Positions 35,470 to 43,091 of a DNA stretch of 64,000 nucleotides are shown piece after piece. The translations under genes were made by a program, and so were the position numbers. Numbering within the stretch: position 1 is the stretch's first letter; each line of letters opens with the position of its first letter. The stretch lies in assembly GCA_030388825.1 (NCBI GenBank), contig CP128835.1, forward strand, positions 1,978,001 to 2,042,000. Reading direction: 5' to 3'. This DNA is from Rossellomorea sp. AcN35-11. GTDB taxonomy: Bacteria; Bacillota; Bacilli; Bacillales; Bacillaceae_B. Under the pieces are notes generated by a model that searched no databases, had not been told where the DNA came from, and worked only from the letters and a program-made list of their open reading frames with translations.

Positions 35470-36014
35470 AATCAATCATTACGACGGTAGCTGAAGAAAT
35501 ATCACAGGTTTTATCTAAGGTGAAAGAAGAAGAGGCGATCCAACTTTCCCAGCAGTTGAAAACAGCGAAACGAATCTTTGTTTACGGTGAAGGTCGTTCC
35601 GGATTGATGGGTAAAGCATTTGCCATGCGTTTAATGCACGGTGGCTTTCCGGTCTACGTCATCGGGGAAACCATCACACCAAGCATGGACGAAGGGGATG
35701 TGTTCATCGGGATTTCAGGTTCAGGCTCAACAAGTTCGATTGTGTCATTTGCAACGAAGGCGAAAGAAGTTGGAGCAAGGGTGTTCCTTGTTACGACGAA
35801 TCGGGAATCAAATCTTGTATCGATGTGTGATGGAATCCTTTGTATTCCTGCAGCGACGAAATACCGGAGAGCGGGGGAGCCTGACACGATCCAGCCCCTT
35901 GGGAACCAGTTCGATCAGTCGGTCCATCTTGTGCTTGACGCGGTGATCATCGGAACCCTGGAAGATGGGGACACGAATGAAACCATGGCAAAGCGGCATG
36001 CGAATATAGAGTGA
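35466..36014 (+). CDS. hxlB: 6-Phospho-3-hexuloisomerase-like SIS protein
   Basis: A 182-residue SIS-domain isomerase, overlapping hxlA by four bases (ATGA). The SIS core is clear: RIFVYGEGRSGLMGKAFAMR, then GISGSGSTSSIVSFATKAK, and the glutamate-containing C terminus NQFDQSVHLVLDAVII. HxlB converts D-arabino-3-hexulose-6-phosphate to fructose-6-phosphate. Together the two genes form a complete hxlAB-type pair inside the kdg operon. Confidence 0.85.
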   Translation: MKSIITTVAEEISQVLSKVKEEEAIQLSQQLKTAKRIFVYGEGRSGLMGKAFAMRLMHGGFPVYVIGETITPSMDEGDVFIGISGSGSTSSIVSFATKAKEVGARVFLVTTNRESNLVSMCDGILCIPAATKYRRAGEPDTIQPLGNQFDQSVHLVLDAVIIGTLEDGDTNETMAKRHANIE

Positions 36015-36031
36015 AGGGGAGGGTGATAAGA

Positions 36032-36683
36032 GTGAACCCAGTAAAGTTTATAAAAGAAGAAATCCTTGTAGCTGTTATTCGGGAAGCCACTCCTCAAACG
36101 ATTCTGCCGATTGCAGAAGCTTTGTATGAGGGGGGAGTAAAGGTTCTCGAGATTACAGCCGAGACACCAAAGTTTACAAGATTGATTGAAATCGTAAGAG
36201 AAGAAATGGACGGCCTTGTCCTGACTGGTGCAGGAACCGTCCTGGATCCGGAAACGGCGCGGGCCGCCATCATGGCAGGAAGTGAATTCATCGTTTCACC
36301 TTCCTTCAACCCGGACACAGTGAAGATGACAAAGCGTTATGGCATACCAAGTATACCGGGAGCCCTGACACCGACGGAAATCCTGACTGCCTTTGAGCAC
36401 GGGGCGGACATGATTAAAGTATTTCCGGCAAATACGTTTGGACCGGGCTTTGTGAAAAGTATTTACGGTCCTTTCCCATCTATCCCATTGATGGTGACAG
36501 GGGGGGATTACAATGGATAATTTTGCTGACTATCTAGAGGCAGGAGCGCTGGCAGTGGGTCTCGGGGGGAATCTGGTCAATTCGAAGCAATTGCAGCATG
36601 CGGAAGATTATCAGCGCTTGACCCAGAAAGCACGTGAATATTCGCGAATCGTTCAAAAGGTAAAAGCTGTTCAAACATCTTAA
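36032..36683 (+). pseudogene. kdgA: KDPG aldolase, one frameshift
   Basis: The aldolase splits 2-keto-3-deoxy-6-phosphogluconate to pyruvate and glyceraldehyde-3-phosphate. VAVIREATPQTILPIAEALY, ILEITAETP-like VLEITAETPKFT, and the Schiff-base lysine block ADMIKVFPANTFGPGFVKSI are present. The frame stops after MVTGGDYNG because of seven G at 36500-36506. With six G it continues as TGGITMDNFADYLEAGA and AVGLGGNLV, the standard phosphate-binding end, and closes at 36683 with about 216 residues. GTG 36032 after AGGGGAGGGTGAT is the start. All catalytic residues precede the break; only the last phosphate-binding loop is affected. Confidence 0.88.
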
Positions 36684-36704
36684 TTAAACAAGGGGGAACT
36701 CGGG

Positions 36705-37730
36705 ATGAAGAAATTTTTCTCTATTTCATTTGTATTATTGTTGGCTCTATCAAGTATTTTGGCCGGATGTGGAAGTGATGAAGCAGCAGGGGGAGAAGCT
36801 GGTAAGAAAATCAAGATCGTAGCGGCACACAATCAAACATCTCCGGATAATCCATACCAAACGGGTCTTTTGAAATTGAAGGAAGTGGCTGAAAGTAAGT
36901 CTGACGGTGATATTGAAGTCGAAGTTCACGCAGGGACGATCGGGACGGAAGAATCTGAACTTGTTGAAAAGCTGAAGCTTGGCGCAGCAGATGTGGTTCT
37001 CGTTTCACCAGGATTCATGACTCAGACAGGAATCAAGGAAATCGACCTTCTTGCGCTGCCTTACCTTTTTGACAGTTATGATCACTGGGAAAAGACGGTG
37101 GACGGAGAAGTCGGGGAAGAAATGGCGAAATTGATTAACGAAAAATCGAATAATGATTTTAAATTGATCGGTTACTGGTCGGCAGGTGTCAGACATTATT
37201 ACGGGAAAAAGCCGATTGAAAACATGGAAGACCTGAAGGGTATGACATTTAGAACACAGACTTCAGGTGTCCTGGCGGATTATTGGAAGAAAGTCGGAGC
37301 CATCCCAACATCGATTGCATGGGGAGAGCTATATCAGGCACTTCAGCAAAATGTCGTTGACTCAGCTGAAAACTCGTATCCGTACTTCGTTCAGCAAAAC
37401 CACCATAAAACGAAAAACGGTAAATACATCACCGAGACAGGGCATGATTACACAACACGTTTCCTATTGGTAAACGGGAAGAAATTTGATTCGTATTCTA
37501 AAGAACAACAGGATATCATCATCGAAGCAGCCAAGGCTTCTGTTGAAGCAGAAAGAGAAGCTGTGTATGCACAGGAAGAAGAGTATAAACAAAAAGCAAT
37601 GGATGAGGGAGCGGAAGTAAACGAAATCGACCGTGAACCATTTATTAATTTGGCTGAACCTCTTCAAGAGAATGCAGCGAAGGACATGGGAGCAGAAGAT
37701 TTGCTTGAAAAGGTAAGAGAGCTTAAGTAA
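36705..37730 (+). CDS. dctP: TRAP transporter substrate-binding lipoprotein
   Basis: Signal peptide with lipobox (SSILAGC, Cys22), as expected in a Gram-positive TRAP system. The mature protein is a DctP-type solute receptor: IKIVAAHNQTSPDNPYQTGL at the start, then MTFRTQTSGVLADYWKKVGA, where the conserved arginine of FRTQ binds the substrate's carboxylate, and ELYQALQQNVVDSAENSYPY. The substrate is therefore an acid, most likely a hexuronate or keto-deoxy sugar acid given kdgK, kdgA and the cupin gene. Together with dctQM it replaces the KdgT permease of B. subtilis. Confidence 0.93.
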   Translation: MKKFFSISFVLLLALSSILAGCGSDEAAGGEAGKKIKIVAAHNQTSPDNPYQTGLLKLKEVAESKSDGDIEVEVHAGTIGTEESELVEKLKLGAADVVLVSPGFMTQTGIKEIDLLALPYLFDSYDHWEKTVDGEVGEEMAKLINEKSNNDFKLIGYWSAGVRHYYGKKPIENMEDLKGMTFRTQTSGVLADYWKKVGAIPTSIAWGELYQALQQNVVDSAENSYPYFVQQNHHKTKNGKYITETGHDYTTRFLLVNGKKFDSYSKEQQDIIIEAAKASVEAEREAVYAQEEEYKQKAMDEGAEVNEIDREPFINLAEPLQENAAKDMGAEDLLEKVRELK

Positions 37731-37796
37731 AAAAGGATGGTTAAAGGGAAGAGTGGATCTGTTCTTCCCTTTAATGATGAAAGGGGGAAGACGATC

Positions 37797-38273
37797 ATGA
37801 TTAAGACTCTTGAAAAAATTCAGATGACCATCGGTGCTATTTTCTTAGTGATCTTTTTTATCGCCATCATGGTTCAAATTGTCACCAGACATCTTGGCAT
37901 ATCTGTTATTTGGACAGAGGAGGTGGCCAACTATTCGTTCATTTGGTCGGTCTTTATGGGGGCTTCCGTCATGGTGAGCAAAAGGGAACACTTCAGCTTC
38001 GATTTCCTTATAGGAAAGCTAGAAGGGAAGTCGAAACAGTCATTGCTGATCGTCATTGATGCGGTCATCTTCTTATTTTCATTTGCCCTGTTCTACTACG
38101 GAATAGAGGCAGTGCTGAATTTCTGGAATTACAACTGGACGTCCATTCCGGAATTGAAAATGGGTTACGTATGGATCGCAATCCCGATCATGGGGGCGAC
38201 TATGATGATTTATTCGGCTAGTCAATTATTGACTACTATTAAAGCAATAAAAGGAAGGGGGGCACAGGCATGA
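37797..38273 (+). CDS. dctQ: TRAP transporter small permease
   Basis: Four-helix protein of 158 residues: MTIGAIFLVIFFIAIMVQIV at the N terminus and VIWTEEVANYSFIWSVFMGA, the conserved W-x-E-E motif of DctQ. ATG 37797 follows AAAGGGGGAAG; the frame is open upstream but without ribosome binding site. The stop overlaps dctM. Confidence 0.93.
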   Translation: MIKTLEKIQMTIGAIFLVIFFIAIMVQIVTRHLGISVIWTEEVANYSFIWSVFMGASVMVSKREHFSFDFLIGKLEGKSKQSLLIVIDAVIFLFSFALFYYGIEAVLNFWNYNWTSIPELKMGYVWIAIPIMGATMMIYSASQLLTTIKAIKGRGAQA

Positions 38274-39559
38274 TTGGTATAGGGTTGGTTGTATTATTCC
38301 TTATTCTGATGCTGATCGGTGTACCGATTGCCTTTGTCATCGGCATCATTGCCCTCCTTGGTATTTTTACCGTTCCATATATTCCAGAGGTAACCGTTCC
38401 AATGAAGATGCTAAATGGAATCGACTCATTCGTCCTGCTTGCCGTGCCGTTATTCATCCTGGCTGCAAACCTGATGAACCACGGGAAGATTTCACAGAAG
38501 CTCATCGACCTTTCTCTCACCATGGTCGGTCATATCAGAGGGGGCCTCGCGCACGCAAACATCCTGGTTTCCATGATTTTTGCAGGGGTGTCGGGAGCCG
38601 CACAGGCTGATACGGCCGGTGTCGGGAAAATCCTGATCCCGAATATGAAGAAGCAGGGGTATGATACGGAAACCGCTGTCGGTGTGACGGCAGCTTCTTC
38701 CACCATCGGCGTCATCATCCCGCCGAGTATCCCCATGATCATCTTCGCCGGTTTGACGAATGCATCTGTTGGTGCGCTATTCCTTGGCGGGATCGTCCCA
38801 GGCGTCCTGATCGGGCTTAGCATGATGCTTTTCATCTATATAATGGCTTTGAAAAGGGGCTATCCGAGGTCGAAAAGAGCGACATTTGGCCAGTTTTTTA
38901 AGCTGGTGTACGAAACGGTTCCTGCCCTGATCACGCCCATCATCATTATCGGTGGAATCATCACAGGGTTCTTCACACCGACTGAAGCAGCAGCGGTTGC
39001 TTGCCTGTACACCTTATTGATCTGTATGTTTTTCTATAAAACATTGAAGCTATCAGATCTTCCAAAGATCATCAAAGATACATTGGCACTCAGTTCCCTG
39101 TCCCTATTTGCCCTTGCCGCTGCAAGCGCACTGGGTGAACTGATGAGCTACTATCAATTATCAGTTAAGGCACAAGAATTCTTCGTGAACAATGTCGGGG
39201 CAGAGTGGGTATTCATCCTGATCATCATCGCTTTCTTCCTGTTCGTCGGAACGTTCATGGACGCGATCCCGGCCATGATTTTATTCGTTCCGGTCATCCT
39301 GCCGACAGCCAATCTATTCGGAATGGAACCAGTGCATCTTGGACTGATTGTGGTGATGACTCTCGCAATCGGACTCGTCACACCTCCTTATGGGCTATGT
39401 CTCCTGCTGGCAGCGAAAATAGGAAATCTGAGCATCGAGAAGTCGTTCTCTGCTGTCATGCCGTTTATCTTGATTGTCCTCATCGTGTTAGTATTCGTCG
39501 CATTTTTACCGGAAGTGGCATTCTATCTTCCTAAATTAATAAACCCAAGCTTATTCTGA
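38270..39559 (+). CDS. dctM: TRAP transporter large permease
   Basis: A 429-residue DctM protein with about 12 helices, using a sodium or proton gradient for uptake. GAAQADTAGVGKILIPNMKK and SSTIGVIIPPSIPMIIFAGL are the sodium-site loops typical of the family; the second half has VGTFMDAIPAMILFVPVILP and LVTPPYGLCLLLAAKI. ATGA overlap with dctQ. Use of a sodium-coupled TRAP system in a Bacillus fits a salty habitat. Confidence 0.95.
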   Translation: MIGIGLVVLFLILMLIGVPIAFVIGIIALLGIFTVPYIPEVTVPMKMLNGIDSFVLLAVPLFILAANLMNHGKISQKLIDLSLTMVGHIRGGLAHANILVSMIFAGVSGAAQADTAGVGKILIPNMKKQGYDTETAVGVTAASSTIGVIIPPSIPMIIFAGLTNASVGALFLGGIVPGVLIGLSMMLFIYIMALKRGYPRSKRATFGQFFKLVYETVPALITPIIIIGGIITGFFTPTEAAAVACLYTLLICMFFYKTLKLSDLPKIIKDTLALSSLSLFALAAASALGELMSYYQLSVKAQEFFVNNVGAEWVFILIIIAFFLFVGTFMDAIPAMILFVPVILPTANLFGMEPVHLGLIVVMTLAIGLVTPPYGLCLLLAAKIGNLSIEKSFSAVMPFILIVLIVLVFVAFLPEVAFYLPKLINPSLF

Positions 39560-39609
39560 CAACCTTGCCAGGATAACTGAACAGATGTGAAAAAGGAGAG
39601 TGGACAGCA

Positions 39610-39891
39610 ATGGTAAAAAGAGAAGTATTAAGCAGCGAAGGCTCCATGATGCTGGTGAAGGTGGAACTGGAAGAAGGATTCATCGGTGACATCGATCAGC
39701 ATCCGGAAGAACAAATAAGTTTCATTGAAAAAGGTCAGGTGGAATTCGAAGTCAATGGAATGAAAAGAATTCTGAAGCAAGGGGATACACAATATATCCC
39801 ATCGAGCATTCAGCATCGGGTTAAAGTGCTCGAGGAGTGTGTCATTCTGGATATGTTTTCACCGATACGAAAGGATTTACGGATAAAGTAG
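39610..39891 (+). CDS. kdgF: KdgF-like cupin
   Basis: A 93-residue single cupin: IDQHPEEQISFIEKGQVEFE, then GDTQYIPSSIQHRVKVLEEC and the end ILDMFSPIRKDL, which matches the D-x-FSPxRxD ending of KdgF. KdgF opens the ring of 4,5-unsaturated galacturonate or similar uronates before further breakdown to KDG. Of the metal ligands, one early histidine, the glutamine and the late histidine are there; two positions that are usually histidine read Asp and Glu, so metal binding may differ. Last gene of the operon, followed by a terminator. Confidence 0.72.
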   Translation: MVKREVLSSEGSMMLVKVELEEGFIGDIDQHPEEQISFIEKGQVEFEVNGMKRILKQGDTQYIPSSIQHRVKVLEECVILDMFSPIRKDLRIK

Positions 39892-39897
39892 AGTTTG

Positions 39898-39932
39898 AGC
39901 TTCACACCATTATTGGGTGTGAGGCTTTTTTA
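39898..39932 (+). terminator. Terminator of the kdg/TRAP operon
   Basis: Eleven-bp stem (AGCTTCACACC / GGTGTGAGGCT, one G-T pair) and six T, 7 bases after the cupin stop. Confidence 0.9.
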
Positions 39933-40132
39933 ATTATATTTGACAATATATCTTGGAAGGATGTGGGACCTCCCCAAGTTATAAGAATAAGTTGAAAAAC
40001 TCCCTGAATATACAAAAGAACTTCTTGTATAATAAGAAGTAATCAAAATAAATGAAAGTATCTTAGAAAAGTAGATTACAATCATTCATCATAAAGAGTC
40101 ATCAACAATCAATTCGTAAAGGAGACTAACTC

Positions 40133-40609
40133 ATGGAATCAGTCGTAAGCAGGGTCCTCGATCAAATGGATCTGCAGTTATTGGATTTACTTCAAAAAGA
40201 TGGACAACTCAGTAATCTTGAATTATCAAAGCGGGTCAACCTATCCGCACCGGCCGTTCATGCAAGGATCAAACGGTTGGAAACGGAAGGATATATCAAG
40301 AAGCAGGTAGCCATCCTGAATCATGAAAAGCTGGGATTTGATCTGTTGTGCTTCGTGTTCATGAGTACGAATGAACATCGGACCGAGAAACTGGAAGCGT
40401 TGGAGAAAACATTGGAAGCAATGAAAGAGGTGCTGGAATGTCACTGTCTGACAGGGGAATACGATTATCTCCTGAAGGTCGCCTGCAAGGATCGCAAGGG
40501 GCTGGAGCTCTTTATCAGAAGGCTGAATGAGATGGGGATCACGAAGATTCAGACGAGCTTGGCGCTCCGGGAGATTAAGGATTCTACAGTGCTGCCCATA
40601 CAGGAATGA
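40133..40609 (+). CDS. Lrp/AsnC family transcriptional regulator
   Basis: A 158-residue leucine-responsive-type regulator. The N-terminal helix-turn-helix (LDLLQKDGQLSNLELSKRVN, LSAPAVHARIKRLE) is followed by a RAM effector domain (LLCFVFMSTNEHRTEKLEAL ... ECHCLTGEYDYLLKV). GTAAAGGAG precedes the ATG. It is monocistronic with its own terminator and no amino-acid gene beside it, so its regulon is not evident. Confidence 0.94.
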   Translation: MESVVSRVLDQMDLQLLDLLQKDGQLSNLELSKRVNLSAPAVHARIKRLETEGYIKKQVAILNHEKLGFDLLCFVFMSTNEHRTEKLEALEKTLEAMKEVLECHCLTGEYDYLLKVACKDRKGLELFIRRLNEMGITKIQTSLALREIKDSTVLPIQE

Positions 40610-40620
40610 GGATGGGAAAG

Positions 40621-40653
40621 AGGCGCTGTAAAATATGTTGCAGCGCCTTTTTA
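40621..40653 (+). terminator. Terminator of the Lrp-type gene
   Basis: Arms AGGCGCTG and CAGCGCCT with a 12-base loop and five T. Confidence 0.85.
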
Positions 40654-40660
40654 TATTATG

Positions 40661-40696
40661 CGTTATTCCAATTAAGCTTCCGTTAATTGAATAATC
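40661..40696. repeat. Recurring accessory-gene element, minus orientation
   Basis: On the minus strand: GATTATTCAATTAACGG, AAGC, then TTAATTGGAATAACG. Both halves of the recurring motif are present, with 4 bases between them. Confidence 0.5.
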
Positions 40697-40755
40697 TCTG
40701 GTTATAATCTCTCAATTCATCGAAAAGATGGAACTTTGGATACACTCATATATGT

Positions 40756-40914
40756 TTATTTTAGATGATCTGGATTGATATATTTCTTTAATATACTTGG
40801 GTTTACGAACCGTATTGAAACTACCTCCCCACAATCTAAACAGGCAGTTAGTTCTTTTTCAAACTCTGGTACTTTTACAAATGAATTTCCACCACAGCTT
40901 TTGCATTTCTGCAT
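40756..40914 (-). CDS. Small zinc-ribbon protein, 52 aa
   Basis: ATG 40914 is preceded by GGTGGGGAG; starting further upstream would put that site inside the gene. The product opens MQKCKSCGGNSFVKVPEF and contains LTACLDCGEVV: two Cys-x2-Cys knuckles 22 residues apart, a plain zinc ribbon. The rest is a short basic tail. Function unknown; such proteins may bind nucleic acid or another protein. Confidence 0.72.
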   Translation of the reverse strand: MQKCKSCGGNSFVKVPEFEKELTACLDCGEVVSIRFVNPSILKKYINPDHLK

Positions 40915-41183
40915 CTTATATCTCCCCACCTTTTTTAGATTTATTGCTTTCATTATTTAATAAATTCCACATAAATGAGCTTATACCTTCTTGAAGCACA
41001 CTTCGGAATAACGGAAGAAAGGATACCTGAGATCATCATCTGATCTTCAGCTATTGCCTCCGACTGTTAAAGATCAGCTATGTTTTATGATTGAAGAAAT
41101 TCATCCCTATAGTGAAAGAAAGTTACTTTCATCTAATCCCATATAAACAACTTGGAATTATTTACTTAGTTAATGGAAATTAA

Positions 41184-41651
41184 ATGCTGCTTTATAATGA
41201 TAACTGGAAAGGTGTGAAGGCACATATTAACATATTGATTGTTGGTCTTATTATAACCCTTATAGTTGTAGGTGCCATCTATATGTTTAATAAAAAGGAA
41301 TATATAAACAAGAAAGAAGCACCCTTAGCAGCTGGAATGAATTTTGATCTTGAAGAGGTACAACCTTTTTTAAACAGGTTATCATTTTCAGTATTGGATT
41401 CAGGTTTTACTGCTGAGGAAATTACTACTATTGAAGCGCAAATAGAAAAAATGAATAAGGATCACGAAATAAAAGAAATTGGCACCTTTCGTGTTATTTT
41501 CAAAGGCGAAAAAGCTGAGATACGTATTGAAGCTGAACTACATTTAGAGGATGACTCGAGAGAAGTTGTTTTACTTATGTATACGAGTCGAGAATTAATT
41601 GAACTCATAGATGAAGAAATGATGAAGCACGCAGAGGAGATAGGTGTGTAA
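41184..41651 (+). CDS. Membrane-anchored hypothetical protein, 155 aa
   Basis: One N-terminal helix (about residues 15-34, INILIVGLIITLIVVGAIYM) and a soluble C-terminal domain of about 110 residues, acidic, alternating strands and helices (FRVIFKGEKAEIRIEAELHL). Orientation suggests the domain is outside. The ribosome binding site is weak. I do not recognise the family. A good terminator follows at 41656. Confidence 0.6.
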   Translation: MLLYNDNWKGVKAHINILIVGLIITLIVVGAIYMFNKKEYINKKEAPLAAGMNFDLEEVQPFLNRLSFSVLDSGFTAEEITTIEAQIEKMNKDHEIKEIGTFRVIFKGEKAEIRIEAELHLEDDSREVVLLMYTSRELIELIDEEMMKHAEEIGV

Positions 41652-41655
41652 ACAA

Positions 41656-41683
41656 AAAGAGATGTTGTACTGAACATCTCTTT
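41656..41683 (+). terminator. Terminator after the membrane-anchored protein
   Basis: Perfect 11-bp stem (AAAGAGATGTT / AACATCTCTTT) with a 6-base loop, then a T/C-rich tail. Confidence 0.75.
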
Positions 41684-41744
41684 CTTTCACTTCCTGCTTC
41701 GTTAGTGTATAAGTAATCAGGAAATTGACGTTTTACATCTCGTA

Positions 41745-42143
41745 TTAGAATGCATACTGATAGAGACCAACATACAATGGACCGAGTAAAACGACAAATA
41801 TTACAGCAATTATGATGTATTTGACTGGAGGTGAAACATCCTCAAACTCTTCCCCGAAGTCAGCTAGGAAGAAGCTGTAGAGTAAGTCCCAAAATAACGC
41901 CCCAAAAAACACAATCTGCCAAAAAGATGTATGGATGATTTGGATATTTAGTACGTAACCAAAAAGTCCTATCCAAGTAATAATTGAGATTACAAAATCT
42001 AGTTTTGCAGGAAAAGTCTTATATTTTCCTTTAATCAGATATCCAATTGCAACAGTACCAAGTATTCCTAAATAAATGGTCCAAAACATATTAACAAGCA
42101 TATTCCATTTCCTCGTTCCTCTGTTTGCCCTGAATGAATTCAA
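41745..42143 (-). CDS. Four-helix membrane protein, unknown
   Basis: Four hydrophobic helices in at most 132 residues (FWTIYLGILGTVAIGYLI, FVISIITWIGLFGYVL, FWQIVFFGALFWDLLYSF, IIIAVIFVVLLGPLYVG), with an acidic loop DFGEEFEDVSPP before the last. Two starts are possible: TTG 42143 (GGGG upstream) or ATG 42101 (CGAGGAAATGG upstream), the latter giving 118 residues. No family recognised. Confidence 0.6.
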   Translation of the reverse strand: MNSFRANRGTRKWNMLVNMFWTIYLGILGTVAIGYLIKGKYKTFPAKLDFVISIITWIGLFGYVLNIQIIHTSFWQIVFFGALFWDLLYSFFLADFGEEFEDVSPPVKYIIIAVIFVVLLGPLYVGLYQYAF

Positions 42144-42223
42144 GGCAACCCCAATATATGAAGATTATAATTGCTTTTGATTGATTTTGAATACAGGGGA
42201 TTTCTACCAATCATAGATACTAG

Positions 42224-42427
42224 TTACTTCACTTTGTTGCCCATCAGAATATCATTTATCTGATCAACATGATCGACAATATAAGTTGGGTTAGAATGAC
42301 TTAATTCTTCGAATGAACCATACCCATAAGTAACTCCAATAGAGTCAATTCCAGTATGAATGGCCCCAATTATATCGTGCCATTGATAAGGATGGGCATA
42401 CACTTGATATTCACCTTCGGAAAACAC
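42224..42427 (-). pseudogene. C-terminal fragment of a HAD-like hydrolase
   Basis: The fragment reads WHDIIGAIHTGIDSIGVTYG, then YGSFEELSHSNPTYIVDHVD and a normal stop. This is the last third of a phosphoglycolate-phosphatase-type HAD protein (motif IV neighbourhood, GVTYGYG). The catalytic DxD half is missing: the reading frame meets the IS6 remnant at about 42428, which marks the break point. Confidence 0.75.
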
Positions 42428-42849
42428 GAGATCATCAGGCGGCGTATGCCTTTATGAAACGATTAGTCAATGCATTTGGAGAACGAACGGTTCTCACCAC
42501 GGATAAAGCCCCAGCTTTCCTTTGTGCGTTCAAAAAGCTCAAACGTAACGGATTTTATACACGTACGACCCATTGTACCGTTAAACACCTAAACAATCTA
42601 ATTGAACAAGACCATCGACAGATCAAGCGTCGATTCGTCAAATCGTCAGAATTCCAAACTCTACGCCAGGCATCCCGTACCCTCAAAGGGTTTGAAACCG
42701 TCCATGCCCTCTACAAACAAAAACGAAGTCGTCAACCTGACTCCGTTTTTTCCGTATGCCACGAGTTGCAAAGATTGCTGTTAGCTGCATGAGAATACCT
42801 GCTTTCGATAGGAACCTCTTTATATTTTTGAAAACTTTGCAACAGAACC
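42428..42849 (+). mobile_element. Right-end remnant of an IS6-family element
   Basis: Contains the last 120 or so codons of a transposase (AAYAFMKRLVNAFGERTVLT, TTDKAPAF, IEQDHRQIKRRF), that is, the C-terminal part of the DDE domain with the aspartate of TTDKAP and the glutamate of the IEQDH block. It ends in a terminal repeat AAAACTTTGCAACAGAACC at 42831-42849, the complement of the left end found at 49582. The left two thirds of the element are gone. Confidence 0.88.
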
Positions 42850-43091
42850 CAAAAATCATGAAAAGAAGATCATGCTTACATGAAAAAGGGTCCAGGCTAC
42901 AAAATGCGAAGTATTAATTTCTCACTGGAGGTGGACTGTCTTTTCCCTTCACCCCTTATAAAAGAAGGAAATTCAAAGAACAAAATAAACACTGCCAGCA
43001 ATCATCCGGACAATTGAAGGTAAAAGCAATGGAGAGAACATGGGCCACTTTACAGGTTAATCTTATGGGGTAATTGAAAATCCATGTTTAA
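42850..43091. other. Gene-free stretch next to the IS remnant
   Basis: Nothing that looks like a gene. It holds the 3' side of the kinase operon without an obvious terminator. Confidence 0.5.

Noticed and set aside
34846..36014. hxlAB pair as a plain formaldehyde detoxification operon
   Set aside because: The genes have no hxlR-type regulator and are embedded, with overlaps and short spacing, in the kdg operon; the formaldehyde role is possible but not supported by context.
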